64,000 nucleotides of DNA, from contig JAVJQS010000005.1 in assembly GCA_040218815.1 (NCBI GenBank), positions 62,001-126,000 of the forward strand, in the 5' to 3' direction. Both the position numbers and the translations under genes were made by a program. This document shows positions 22,986-32,041 of the stretch, piece after piece; the first letter of the stretch is position 1, and the number at the start of each line of letters is the position of its first letter. The notes beneath the pieces are model-generated. The model did not search any database and was not told the origin of the DNA. It was given only the letters and a program-made list of their open reading frames with translations. This DNA comes from JAVJQS01 sp040218815 (GTDB taxonomy: Bacteria > Bacteroidota > Bacteroidia > Flavobacteriales_E > Vicingaceae).

Positions 22986-25544
22986 CTATACTACCACATT
23001 CACTATCTTCTTCGGTACCACAATGACTTTTTTAGGTGTTTTGCCCTCCAACCACTTCTGAGCTTCCTCATGCTCTAACACTGTTTTTTCAATTTCATCC
23101 TTGCCCATATCTATCGGCAATTCCAACATAAAGCGCATTTTACCATTGAAAGAAACGGGGTATTTGTGATTGCTCTCAACCAAATAACTGGCATTAAATT
23201 CAGGAAACTCAACTTTACTCACTGAATCTTGATGTCCGAGCTTACTCCACAGCTCTTCAGCAATATGAGGTGCATAGGGTTCAATCAAAATACAAAGCGG
23301 TTCTAGTATTTCGCGATTGTTGCACTTGAGCTCATTTAATTCGTTGCAACAAATCATAAAGGCACTTACGCCAGTATTGAAAGAAAAGCGTTCAATGTCT
23401 TCTCGAATTTTTTTGATGGTCTTGTGTAAGCTTTTTAATTCTTCAGAACTTGCTTTTTCATCGCTCACCTTAAAGTGATTATCTCCATCGTGATACAAGC
23501 GCCAAAACTTTCTTAAAAAACGATGCACCCCTTCAATACTACCAGTATCCCATGGTTTAGATTGCTCTAGGGGCCCTAAAAACATTTCAAAAAGGCGCAA
23601 TGTATCTGCTCCATATTTAGCTACAACATCATCTGGGTTGACAACATTGCCATAGCGCTTACTCATCTTTTGACCGTCTTCCGCTAATATCATCCCTTGA
23701 TTAATCAGTTTTTGAAAAGGTTCATCAACAGTTAAGTAGCCACGATCGTTTAAAAACTTTGTCCAGAAGCGGGAATACAATAAATGTCCTGTGGCATGTT
23801 CTGCACCACCAAAATACAAGTCCACATTTTTCCAATAGTCCAAGCTTTCTTGATCTGCAAAACCATTTTCTCTTTTGGCATCCATGTAGCGGAATAAATA
23901 CCACGAGCTGCCTGCCCAGCCTGGCATAGTTGAAGCTTCTAATGGATTTCCATTGTAAGTCCAATCTTCGGCACGAGCCAGTGGCGGTTCACCGTCCTCA
24001 GTAGGTAAATATTTATCTACTTCGGGTAATTCCAGCGGTAATTCATCTTCAGGAACTGCTTTTGCAATGCCGTTTTCAAAGTAAATTGGAATTGGTTCGC
24101 CCCAATAACGTTGTCTGCTAAAAACCGCATCCCTCAAGCGAAAATTGGTTTTGCCTTTTCCAACTGCTTTTTCTTCAATTGCTTTAATCGCTTTTGAAAT
24201 AGCTTCTTTTACAGATAATTCATTTAAGAAATCCGAATTGATGATTTTGCCATCTTTTCTGTCGTCTGCTCCTTCTTTAACATCTTGTCCCTCAATTACT
24301 GCAGGAATCTCTAAATTGAAGTGGGTAGCAAAATCCCAATCACGCTGGTCGCCAGAAGGAACGGCCATTACAGCTCCTGTACCATAACCAGCCAATACAT
24401 AATCACCAATCCAAATGGGAAGCTTTTTCCCTGTAAAGGGGTGTATGGCATAAGCGCCTGTAAATGCACCGCTCACTTTTTTAACCTCTGTCATTCGTTC
24501 TCTTTCTGAACGAGATGCAGCGTATTTCTGATAAGCTTCAACTTCTTTTTGCTGGTCTTTAGTTGTGAGCTCAGCAACAAGTTCATGCTCAGGTGCCAAC
24601 ACCATAAAGGAAACACCAAAAATGGTATCCGGGCGAGTGGTAAAAACTTCAATGGAATGTTGTCTATTTTCGGTATTAAACGCAATAGCTGCTCCCTTTG
24701 ATTTTCCAATCCAATTGCGTTGAATTTCTTTTATGGCATCAGACCAATCTATTTTATCTAAGCCTTTAAGTAAACGGTCTGCATAAGCAGTAATCCGCAT
24801 GCTCCATTGTTGCATTTTCTTTTGCTCAACAGGATGACCACCTCGCTCTGAAACTCCGTCTTTAATTTCATCATTTGCCAATACGGTTCCCAAGGCAGGG
24901 CACCAGTTGACATAAGAATCAGCAAGAAAAGCCAAACGATAATCCATAAGGATTTCTGATTTTTCTTTTTCAGATTTTGCTGCCCAATCTGCTGCAGAAA
25001 AGGCATGTGTTGAATCGCTATGTGCGTTTAAGTTTGCAGTACCATTTTTGACGAAATGCTCAATCAGGCTATTCAGGTCTTCAGCTTTGTCAGTTTTTTT
25101 GTTGTACCAAGAGTTGAAGAGCTGAATAAAAATCCACTGTGTCCACTTGTAATACTCAGGGCTACTGGTGCGAACTTCTCTATCCCAATCGAATGAAAAG
25201 CCAATCTGATCCAACTGTCGTCGATAAGTAGCAATATTTTCTTCGGTTGTAATTTTGGGGTGTTGTCCTGTTTGAATCGCATACTGCTCTGCTGGTAATC
25301 CAAATGAATCGTAACCCATTGGATGTAAAACATTAAACCCTAAATGGCGCTTATAACGAGAATAAATATCTGATGCGATATACCCTAGTGGATGGCCCAC
25401 ATGCAAGCCAGCCCCTGATGGGTAGGGAAACATGTCGAGCACATAATACTTTGCTTGTTGACTCTTGTTTTCGGCAGCAAAAGTTTTATTTTCTTGCCAG
25501 AAAGCTTGCCATTTTTGCTCTATTTCAGAGAAATTGTAATCCAT
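22986..25544 (-). CDS. leuS: Leucyl-tRNA synthetase
   Basis: An 852-residue class Ia synthetase that charges tRNA-Leu. The HIGH motif appears as HVGH in FPYPSGAGLHVGHPLGY (about 40-56). The CP1 editing domain has the threonine-rich loop FTTRPDTIFG. The KMSKS loop is GQKMSKRYGNVVNPD, near residue 625. An anticodon-binding helical bundle and a C-terminal domain ending VVPKKIVNVVV are intact. It is a monocistronic minus-strand gene; no attenuator or T-box is seen in the 296 bp upstream. Confidence 0.96.
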   Translation of the reverse strand: MDYNFSEIEQKWQAFWQENKTFAAENKSQQAKYYVLDMFPYPSGAGLHVGHPLGYIASDIYSRYKRHLGFNVLHPMGYDSFGLPAEQYAIQTGQHPKITTEENIATYRRQLDQIGFSFDWDREVRTSSPEYYKWTQWIFIQLFNSWYNKKTDKAEDLNSLIEHFVKNGTANLNAHSDSTHAFSAADWAAKSEKEKSEILMDYRLAFLADSYVNWCPALGTVLANDEIKDGVSERGGHPVEQKKMQQWSMRITAYADRLLKGLDKIDWSDAIKEIQRNWIGKSKGAAIAFNTENRQHSIEVFTTRPDTIFGVSFMVLAPEHELVAELTTKDQQKEVEAYQKYAASRSERERMTEVKKVSGAFTGAYAIHPFTGKKLPIWIGDYVLAGYGTGAVMAVPSGDQRDWDFATHFNLEIPAVIEGQDVKEGADDRKDGKIINSDFLNELSVKEAISKAIKAIEEKAVGKGKTNFRLRDAVFSRQRYWGEPIPIYFENGIAKAVPEDELPLELPEVDKYLPTEDGEPPLARAEDWTYNGNPLEASTMPGWAGSSWYLFRYMDAKRENGFADQESLDYWKNVDLYFGGAEHATGHLLYSRFWTKFLNDRGYLTVDEPFQKLINQGMILAEDGQKMSKRYGNVVNPDDVVAKYGADTLRLFEMFLGPLEQSKPWDTGSIEGVHRFLRKFWRLYHDGDNHFKVSDEKASSEELKSLHKTIKKIREDIERFSFNTGVSAFMICCNELNELKCNNREILEPLCILIEPYAPHIAEELWSKLGHQDSVSKVEFPEFNASYLVESNHKYPVSFNGKMRFMLELPIDMGKDEIEKTVLEHEEAQKWLEGKTPKKVIVVPKKIVNVVV

Positions 25545-25840
25545 TTCAACTTTTTGAATTTGAACAGGCGAAGTTAGCGAATACGTCTAACTTTTGCTAA
25601 GTGCTTTAGATTGGCTGGTAGCCTATCTACTCAATAACCATGAGATGAAAATCACGATTTAGCGTGAGTAAATAGTTCAAAGTTATCCTCAAATTTGAAG
25701 AGTACTTAAATTGATATCGTAATCAACTTGACAAGAAAACTATACTGTTGATGAAAAAAATCTTTATTCTCTTTTTTATTAAGCTAAAACAATTGATTTT
25801 GAGAATCTAAGATAATTCGCTGCTGACAAAACTTACTATT

Positions 25841-26269
25841 ATGACAAAGCTGGAAATCGAAATCAAAAAATACATTGATCGAAAAAAAACAGAGAAAGTA
25901 GAACTTCCTGTCTGGGATATTCAATTCTATCAAAATAGTGGTTCAAGAGAGATGGATATAAGCTTAAGTGTAAAAAATAACTTTCAATTTCAATATAAAT
26001 ACCATAGCTTATTAGATGTTTGTGATTCAGGAATTTATTTTAAGTCAGATGATGGTCTTGACTGCTCTATAAGCTTTATGCTAAATGTGTTTGTTGATTT
26101 ATTGAATGGTGGTGTAAAAGAGTTTAAAATTGCCCCTGAAATGCATGGTTTATCTGCCTTTAGTAATAAGAAGCGTAAAGGAATAAATGGACTTGTTCAA
26201 GTTTTTGACCGAGACAATGAAAAATGTTTGTTCACTAAAAAAATTCAAAATTTCACGGAGATGATATAA
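25841..26269 (+). CDS. Hypothetical protein
   Basis: A 142-residue soluble protein, not recognised. It has a lysine-rich N-terminus (KYIDRKKTEKVELP), alternating beta segments with many aromatic residues, and no signal peptide or membrane helix. It lies 68 bp before another orphan gene and then the histidine kinase, so it may be the first gene of that operon. Its codon use looks like that of its neighbours. No function is proposed. Confidence 0.55.
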   Translation: MTKLEIEIKKYIDRKKTEKVELPVWDIQFYQNSGSREMDISLSVKNNFQFQYKYHSLLDVCDSGIYFKSDDGLDCSISFMLNVFVDLLNGGVKEFKIAPEMHGLSAFSNKKRKGINGLVQVFDRDNEKCLFTKKIQNFTEMI

Positions 26270-26337
26270 ATAAATCAAGTATTATTTGCTTTCTAAGCAT
26301 TTAATTCAAGACATTAGCCATAACTAATTACATATTT

Positions 26338-26709
26338 ATGTCAAACTGGATTATTCAAACAACAGAAAATGGCGATTTTCAGCCTGTTACGGCTGTGGTG
26401 CAAGCGCCGAATAGCGCTTTTACTAAACTTAATGTTCAAACTTTTAGTTATGATGATCCTGCCTTACCCACAGCAGTGTATTCAGCTATTCAAACTGCGG
26501 GATACTATTGTACTTGTGTGCTTCTATTAGAGGTGGCTGGGAATGGAGGTGGGTCTGCTACTTTGCACATCTCCGCTACTGAATCTAATATGTTGTCAGA
26601 AGACCCTGGAGGGATCCCGAACGGCGTAGTGGCTGTTTTTGACCAAAGTAATGTATTGTGTTTAGCTGTTGTGCCGACAAAGGGTGGAGTTAAAAATGAA
26701 TTTATATAA
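26338..26709 (+). CDS. Hypothetical protein overlapping the histidine kinase gene
   Basis: A 123-residue protein, not recognised. It is acidic and beta-rich, with many Ala, Val, Thr and Gly and an unusual paired-Cys stretch GYYCTCVLLLEVAGNGGGS. There is no signal peptide. The stop overlaps the next gene by 14 bases, which implies translational coupling with the sensor kinase and suggests a role in that signalling system, such as a ligand-binding or accessory protein. That role is inferred from position only. Confidence 0.55.
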   Translation: MSNWIIQTTENGDFQPVTAVVQAPNSAFTKLNVQTFSYDDPALPTAVYSAIQTAGYYCTCVLLLEVAGNGGGSATLHISATESNMLSEDPGGIPNGVVAVFDQSNVLCLAVVPTKGGVKNEFI

Positions 26710-28525
26710 CTTTCTAATAACAATTAAGTTGGGTAAACTCTATCTAATAGGTGTATTTATTATTTTCTATTATCCAACTGCTCTCTTTTCTCAAGTTATG
26801 AGTGAAGATACTTCGCTTAGCGCTTCTAAAATTGCTTACGACAAAACAGTTGATTTAATCTATAAAAATGCAGAAGATGCATACGAATTTGGCATAAATG
26901 CAAAGAAAGAAATTGGTGAACCTCTCGATTCCGTTAATTATGCCAATTTATTAAAGGTTGTCGGAAGTGCTGCGCAAATGTTAGGGAAATATGAGCAAGC
27001 GCTTATTATTCATCGTGAGAGTGCATTAGTCACCAAAAAGCTAAACTTGCCTAAATCACATGCGGATTGTTTATCCAACATAGCAAATGTGTTTTATTAT
27101 ATAAATCAATATGAAAATGCAATTAAGTACATAAAACAAAGCTTAATTTATTATGCTCAAGTAGATAGCGTTGATGCTAAGATTGCCATGAAATTTAACA
27201 CCTTAGGGGTAATATATAATGAGACCAACCAAAAGGATTCTGCAATTTATTACTATAACAAAGCCTTGGATTTATTAGATGGAGATGACCTTGATTTGGC
27301 CCTAGTATTGGGTAACCTGGGAGCATTAAATGAAGAATTAAACAATAGCGAGTCAGCCTTAAAGTACCATTTAAAATCAAAGGAAATTAGAGAAAAATTT
27401 GAAGACTTTGAAGGTTTGGCTTGGACATTAAATCATATTGGTAAAGTTTATCTAAAGCAGGGCAAATACGTTCAAGCAAAAAGTTCATTCATGCAAGCTT
27501 TGGTTTATGCAACTCAAGTAGGATTGCTATATCAGCAAAAAGAGATTAATAAGGATTTGTTTAAGGCCTTTTTAAGGCTTGATCAAATTGATAGCGCAGC
27601 TTTTTATTTTTCTGAATTTGAACTATTAAATGACTCCATTAATAAAGAAAGCTTGAATAAAAATATTCAAGAAATGGAAGCCAAATATCAGCTTGAGAAA
27701 AAGGAAGCTGCATTGGCTTTAAGTAATGAAAAGTCTGCTCGATTATCAGCTGAAAATCAAACTAATAAATTGTATTTGTCTGGAGCAATAGTCTTGTTAA
27801 TATTGTTAGCAGGTGGCTTTTTTGTTGTTAATAGAAGCTACCAACAAAGGCGAAAAATTGCTTCTATGCAGTTGGAGCTGAAAAGTAATGAACTAAATGA
27901 AATGATGAGTCAGCAAGAAGCCGCCTCTTTAAGCGCAATGCTGAAAGGCCAAGAAGAAGAGCGCGAGCGTATTGCAAAAGATCTACACGACCGTTTGGGC
28001 GGCACACTCGCTGCATTAAAATTAGGCATGCGAAGGGCAGAAAATAAGGTAGAAAAAGAAGAGTTAGATATGCTTGATGGAGCAGTGATTGAAGTGAGAA
28101 ATATTGCTCATAACTTGTCAGCTGGAGTGATGGAAAAAGCGGGATTGCGTGTTGCTTTATTGGAGTTGAAGAAAATGATAGAACGGAGTGGTGCTATTAA
28201 ATTTGATGTATTCGTTCAATCAAACCTCTCAGAAGTTGGACAAGAAACTGCATTGGAGTTATATCGAATTGTTCAAGAATTGACCAATAATACGATTAAA
28301 CATGCAAACGCAACAAGCATAAGTGTGCAAGCAACTATGACAAATGCTAATTTTAACTTGATTTTTGAAGACAATGGTGACGGCTTTACTCAAAATGAAA
28401 TTAGTGAAGGAATGGGTTTGCGAAACATGCGCGCCAGAGCAGAAAAAATCAATGGAACATTTCATTTAGACTCAAGCCCTGGAAGAGGAACAATTGCTAT
28501 AATTGAAATAGAAAAAAGTACATGA
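26696..28525 (+). CDS. TPR-domain sensor histidine kinase (HisKA_3 type)
   Basis: A 609-residue protein. The ATG at 26696 is chosen because it gives a signal/anchor MNLYNFLITI through YYPTALFSQ; the frame is open 27 bases further upstream. The extracytoplasmic part has five to six tetratricopeptide repeats (about 75-330). A coiled coil and a transmembrane helix (about 370-390, SGAIVLLILLAGGFFVV) follow. The dimerisation helix has EERERIAKDLHDRLGG, with the phospho-acceptor His at about 431. The HATPase has ELTNNTIKHA, EDNGDGF and GMGLRNMRARAE. It phosphorylates the regulator encoded next, with which it overlaps by 4 bp. Confidence 0.9.
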   Translation: MNLYNFLITIKLGKLYLIGVFIIFYYPTALFSQVMSEDTSLSASKIAYDKTVDLIYKNAEDAYEFGINAKKEIGEPLDSVNYANLLKVVGSAAQMLGKYEQALIIHRESALVTKKLNLPKSHADCLSNIANVFYYINQYENAIKYIKQSLIYYAQVDSVDAKIAMKFNTLGVIYNETNQKDSAIYYYNKALDLLDGDDLDLALVLGNLGALNEELNNSESALKYHLKSKEIREKFEDFEGLAWTLNHIGKVYLKQGKYVQAKSSFMQALVYATQVGLLYQQKEINKDLFKAFLRLDQIDSAAFYFSEFELLNDSINKESLNKNIQEMEAKYQLEKKEAALALSNEKSARLSAENQTNKLYLSGAIVLLILLAGGFFVVNRSYQQRRKIASMQLELKSNELNEMMSQQEAASLSAMLKGQEEERERIAKDLHDRLGGTLAALKLGMRRAENKVEKEELDMLDGAVIEVRNIAHNLSAGVMEKAGLRVALLELKKMIERSGAIKFDVFVQSNLSEVGQETALELYRIVQELTNNTIKHANATSISVQATMTNANFNLIFEDNGDGFTQNEISEGMGLRNMRARAEKINGTFHLDSSPGRGTIAIIEIEKST

Positions 28526-29148
28526 TTAGAGTAGTATTAGTAGATGATCATAAGTTGTTTCGACAAGGCTTAGGAGTGATGCTTGCCGCGAAGGAAAACA
28601 TTCAGGTGATTGAAAAGTTTGATTCTGCAGTTGCACTGTTGGATGCTTTGCCTAGCTTAGAAGTGGATTTGATTTTATTGGATATTGATATGCCTGGGCT
28701 AGACGGAATTTCCGCTGTACCAAAAATTTTAAAAATTCAATCTCAAGTTAAAATTATAATGCTCTCTATGCATTTGAGCAGTAGTAAAATTCAAGATGCT
28801 GTTGCAGCAAAAGTAAATGGCTATCTATTAAAAACGGTAGACGATGATGAAGTGTCTCTTGCTATTGAGACAGTAATGCAAGGGAGGGATTTCTTTTCTC
28901 AAGAGGCCCACTCTACCTTAATTGAGAGTTTTCGCCGAAAGGACGATCCTAACTTCATTGAATTGACTCCAAGGGAGAAGGAAATATTAAAATTGGTTTG
29001 TGAGGAAATGCAAACTCAAGAAATTGCTGATGCCTTAAAAATATCAGTACATACTGCGGAAACACATCGTAGAAACTTATTGAGTAAAACTGGGTGTCGC
29101 AATTCAGTGGGCTTAGTAAAATATGCGATTGAAAGTGGCTTAATCTAA
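28522..29148 (+). CDS. NarL/LuxR-family response regulator
   Basis: A 208-residue regulator with a receiver domain at 1-120 (VDDH at 7-10, phospho-acceptor Asp54 in LILLDIDMPGLDG, Lys in YLLKTVDDD) and a C-terminal LuxR-type HTH from about 145 (LTPREKEILKLVCEEMQTQE with VHTAETHRRNLLSKTG). It is the cognate output for the TPR histidine kinase; the start ATG overlaps the kinase stop by 4 bp. Its stop codon overlaps a duplicated 3' end of engB on the opposite strand. Target genes are unknown. Confidence 0.93.
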   Translation: MIRVVLVDDHKLFRQGLGVMLAAKENIQVIEKFDSAVALLDALPSLEVDLILLDIDMPGLDGISAVPKILKIQSQVKIIMLSMHLSSSKIQDAVAAKVNGYLLKTVDDDEVSLAIETVMQGRDFFSQEAHSTLIESFRRKDDPNFIELTPREKEILKLVCEEMQTQEIADALKISVHTAETHRRNLLSKTGCRNSVGLVKYAIESGLI

Positions 29149-29189
29149 TGATACTGATACGAAAAATCCATATTGGTCTGCTCAATTAG
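29145..29189 (-). pseudogene. Displaced duplicate of the engB 3' end
   Basis: On the minus strand these 45 bases encode LIEQTNMDFSYQYH-stop, identical in protein to the last 14 residues of EngB (29966-30010). The two copies differ at five bases, all third positions (CTA/TTA, TCG/TCA, CAG/CAA, CAT/CAC, TAG/TAA). Nothing of engB remains upstream of this copy. Its stop overlaps the stop of the response regulator gene, as if engB once ended here. Confidence 0.85.
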
Positions 29190-29231
29190 ATTAATCTATT
29201 AAGTTGAAAAATAGAAATAGTAGTCACAGAG

Positions 29232-29897
29232 TCAATTAACTATGAATTTCTTGACAGATTCATTTATTCGTATAAAATAAAAACCTTTAGGGAGTGATTC
29301 GATGTTTATTTGCATTTTATTTGATCTAATTCTGCCTTCAATAACTGTGTTACCTGTCATATTCAATATACGATAAGGCTCTCCCAAGGCAAATTGATTT
29401 GTTTCTAGAAATAAATTATTAGTTGCTGGTATTGGGTAAATTTTTGATATTGCAACTGATTCCTCGTTTATATCAACAGTCTGGGCTATTATGGTGTCTG
29501 AGTAAACGGTAAAATTAATTGGAGTGCAGGACTCCCTTCGCCATAATCTATAATTATATGCTATGCCTGTGTTAATTGCAGTATCAATATATGAGGTGTC
29601 ATTAGCCCCAATGAGAAGAGTGTCATAGCTATTATTTCCAACTTGCCTCATTAAAATTTGACCAACCAAACAAAATTGACATGAACTGCCACTCAGGTTT
29701 CGATTATTATTCCATGTTACTTGAATTTTAGGCTGAAAGGAATTATTCTGTAAAACTGCTTTTACACTTTTGTCATGAAAACTAACACTACAGCCACCTT
29801 TATCTTTCTTAGAAGATTTCGAGTTTTGGTTAATAGTTGTTTGCGCAAAAAGAGAAAAGCTGCAGAACAGCAAAAAGGAAAATAGTATATTTTTCAT
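29232..29897 (-). CDS. T9SS type A sorting-domain protein
   Basis: A 221-residue secreted protein. The signal peptide MKNILFSFLLFCSFSLFAQ is followed by a lysine-rich linker, a fibronectin III-like beta domain with cysteines (SSCQFC and ESCTPINF), and a C-terminal T9SS sorting domain (ISKIYPIPATNNLFLE through GFYFIRINESVKKFIVN). It is probably surface-displayed or released; no catalytic motif is seen. It is the only gene between the two copies of the engB 3' end and so is the likely cargo of the event that duplicated it. Confidence 0.8.
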   Translation of the reverse strand: MKNILFSFLLFCSFSLFAQTTINQNSKSSKKDKGGCSVSFHDKSVKAVLQNNSFQPKIQVTWNNNRNLSGSSCQFCLVGQILMRQVGNNSYDTLLIGANDTSYIDTAINTGIAYNYRLWRRESCTPINFTVYSDTIIAQTVDINEESVAISKIYPIPATNNLFLETNQFALGEPYRILNMTGNTVIEGRIRSNKMQINIESLPKGFYFIRINESVKKFIVN

Positions 29898-29965
29898 GGT
29901 TGTAATTTGTCTAAAAGTAAGAAAAACTCAGGAATTAAGTATTTATTTCACAAGAAATCAATCGT

Positions 29966-30010
29966 TTAGTGATATTGATATGAAAAATCCATATTGGTCT
30001 GCTCAATTAA
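29966..30010 (-). repeat. Intact copy of the 45-bp engB 3'-end direct repeat
   Basis: This copy is the in-frame end of engB. With 29145-29189 it forms a direct repeat (40 of 45 bases identical) that brackets 776 bp containing one T9SS protein gene. Confidence 0.85.
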
Positions 30011-30577
30011 GTCCCAAATTTCTTCTTTCCCAAGTTGTGTGGTAGAGGAGGTCAAAATAACAGGAGGTAGTTCCTCCCATTTTTTGAGCATCTCTTTTTT
30101 ATAGTTCGTGATGTTTTTATTTTTTTCTGAGCTGGATAGCTTATCTAATTTCGTAAAAACCATAACAAATGGAATATGATTCAATCCTAGCCATTCCATA
30201 AATTCTAAATCTGTTTTTTGAGGAGCAAGACGAGAATCAAGTAATACAAATGTATAGAGTAAATTGGGTCGTGTTTTTAAGAACTCATGCGTGAACTTGC
30301 TCCATTTATTACGTTCCTGTTTTGAGCTTTTGGCAAAGCCATAACCGGGTAAATCAACAAAATAGATGTTTTCATTAATCAAAAAGTGATTTATCAACTG
30401 TGTTTTCCCAGGTGTTCCAGATGTTTTGGCCAATTTGTTGCGCTCGCATATCATATTGATTAATGATGATTTACCCACGTTCGATCTTCCGATAAAGGCA
30501 TATTCTGGAAAGTTAGGGGTCGGACATTTTGAAATATCCGTATTGCTTATTAGAAATTCTGCTGACTTAATTTTCAT
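29966..30577 (-). CDS. engB: Ribosome biogenesis GTPase EngB (YihA/YsxC)
   Basis: A 203-residue TrmE-Era-EngA-like GTPase. G1 is GRSNVGKSS (about 30-38), G2 lies in TSGTPGKTQ, G3 is DLPGYGFAK, and G4 is TKLDKL. It acts in late assembly of the large ribosomal subunit and is usually essential. The gene is complete and of normal length. A second copy of its last 15 codons lies 776 bp downstream. Confidence 0.94.
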   Translation of the reverse strand: MKIKSAEFLISNTDISKCPTPNFPEYAFIGRSNVGKSSLINMICERNKLAKTSGTPGKTQLINHFLINENIYFVDLPGYGFAKSSKQERNKWSKFTHEFLKTRPNLLYTFVLLDSRLAPQKTDLEFMEWLGLNHIPFVMVFTKLDKLSSSEKNKNITNYKKEMLKKWEELPPVILTSSTTQLGKEEIWDLIEQTNMDFSYQYH

Positions 30578-30621
30578 ATTTACTGCATTGTGACTTGATG
30601 AAAAATAATAAAAACTTGGGC

Positions 30622-31179
30622 TTATTGTTGCTTTTTAATGCGATTTATTCGCATCCTATGATGTCGTTGAAGAATAACAGGGTAGAAGTTGGCAATGATG
30701 TTGACAAGCATACTCATTAGAAAGGTGAAAGTTAGTCCTTGGTTTAGAAAATAAAAACTGAGAAAAAATGAAAGTATAAATGGCATAAAATGACCAAATT
30801 CAGACTGCTTTGATTGATAGATCAAGTTATCGATATCCGTTTTAGTGCCTTTGAAATATTTTTTTCGATATTTTGGACTACCCCAGAAAAACAACAAGAG
30901 CAATTTTCGAAAAAAATTAACCTTTAAGATGGTATAGCATTTTTTAAGCAGGCGTGGATTATGGATTTTATAAAAATTTTCTGGCAGTAATTTGCTAGTT
31001 GGAAAAACAAACACTGTAAAGGCAAAAACTCCGGTAAGAAATAAATTGAAAAGAAAGGCTAGGACAAATTGCCAAAAATTACTTATCGTTTGATTGCTAA
31101 AATCAATACTTAAAATAGAGTAACATTGATAAATAAGAAAAATCGAAAATAGAGGGAAAAGTATTTTTTTAATTTGCAT
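30622..31179 (-). CDS. Hypothetical four-helix membrane protein
   Basis: A 185-residue protein, not recognised. It has helices at about 5-22, 35-60, 128-146 and 150-170, and a basic cytoplasmic loop between helices 2 and 3 (ILKVNFFRKLLLLFFWGSPK and KYRKKYFKGTK). The last residues are strongly basic (HHRMRINRIKKQQ). It sits between the hydrolase and engB, on the same strand, with about 50-bp gaps. No function is proposed. Confidence 0.65.
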   Translation of the reverse strand: MQIKKILFPLFSIFLIYQCYSILSIDFSNQTISNFWQFVLAFLFNLFLTGVFAFTVFVFPTSKLLPENFYKIHNPRLLKKCYTILKVNFFRKLLLLFFWGSPKYRKKYFKGTKTDIDNLIYQSKQSEFGHFMPFILSFFLSFYFLNQGLTFTFLMSMLVNIIANFYPVILQRHHRMRINRIKKQQ

Positions 31180-31230
31180 CTCAAATAGTTTAAGTCAGAT
31201 GCAAAAAAAGACAACCACTAGTGGTTTGGT

Positions 31231-31995
31231 TTATACTTTTTTGGAAAGCCACTCATCGAGTATGTTGTTAAACTCTTCTGGGTGCTCCATCATAGCTGCA
31301 TGACCGCATTTATCAATCCAATGTAATTCAGAATCAATCAAGTGCTCATTAAACTCTTCTGCCACATGTGGTGGTGTAATTTGGTCGTTTTTACCCCAAA
31401 TTAATAGCGCAGGCATTTTGAATTTATCCAAGTCATTGGCCATGTTGTGGCGAATCGCTGATTTTGCCATTGCTAAGATTCTAATTAACTTATTGCGATC
31501 GTTTACTACTTTGAAAACTTCATCAACCAACTCATCCGTCGCCACTTTAGGGTCGTAAAATGTTACTGCAATTTTTTCTCGTAAATATTCTTTGTCCTCT
31601 CTTCTTGGAAAAGATCCGCCAAAGGCATTTTCGTAAAGACCAGAACTTCCTGTAAGAACAAGAGAGTGTACCTTCTTTGGAATGTCTAAAGCCACAACCA
31701 AAGCTACATGTCCTCCTAAGGAATTTCCTAATAAAGTGATGTTGTTGAGGTCCTTGTACTTGATGAAGTCCTTGATGTACTTGGCCATACCGCCGACGCT
31801 AGTTTTTAGTAAAGAGTTTGTGTATAGCGGCATAAGGGGCACAATTACCCGATACTTTTTAGAAAAACCATCAATTACGTCTGCAAAATTACTCAAGGCT
31901 CCAAAAAGTCCGTGAAGTACTAAAATGGTATGTCCTTCTCCCTTTTCAAGGTATTCAAATTTTCCTTCTTTGGTAATGTTTTGTTCGTGACTCAT
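31231..31995 (-). CDS. Alpha/beta-fold hydrolase
   Basis: A 254-residue alpha/beta hydrolase. The oxyanion region is LHGLFGALSNF, the nucleophile elbow is GNSLGGHVAL (Ser about 93), the acid is in WGKNDQITPPHVAEEF, and the catalytic His is in DKCGHAAMMEHPEEF. This is the layout of the BioH/MhpC-like and meta-cleavage hydrolase subfamilies. There is no signal peptide, so it is cytoplasmic. The substrate is unknown. The ATG lies 5 bases after a TAAATTTG promoter element. Confidence 0.88.
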   Translation of the reverse strand: MSHEQNITKEGKFEYLEKGEGHTILVLHGLFGALSNFADVIDGFSKKYRVIVPLMPLYTNSLLKTSVGGMAKYIKDFIKYKDLNNITLLGNSLGGHVALVVALDIPKKVHSLVLTGSSGLYENAFGGSFPRREDKEYLREKIAVTFYDPKVATDELVDEVFKVVNDRNKLIRILAMAKSAIRHNMANDLDKFKMPALLIWGKNDQITPPHVAEEFNEHLIDSELHWIDKCGHAAMMEHPEEFNNILDEWLSKKV

Positions 31996-31999
31996 GCAT

Positions 32000-32007
32000 C
32001 AAATTTA
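32000..32007 (-). promoter_or_regulatory. -7 element directly before the alpha/beta hydrolase
   Basis: The minus strand reads TAAATTTG, with its G 5 bases before the A of the ATG at 31995. This is the same leaderless spacing as before both AAA ATPases and the DUF423 gene. Confidence 0.5.
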
Positions 32008-32041
32008 ATGAAATCCTAAAGTAAGGATTTTTGAATTGAAT

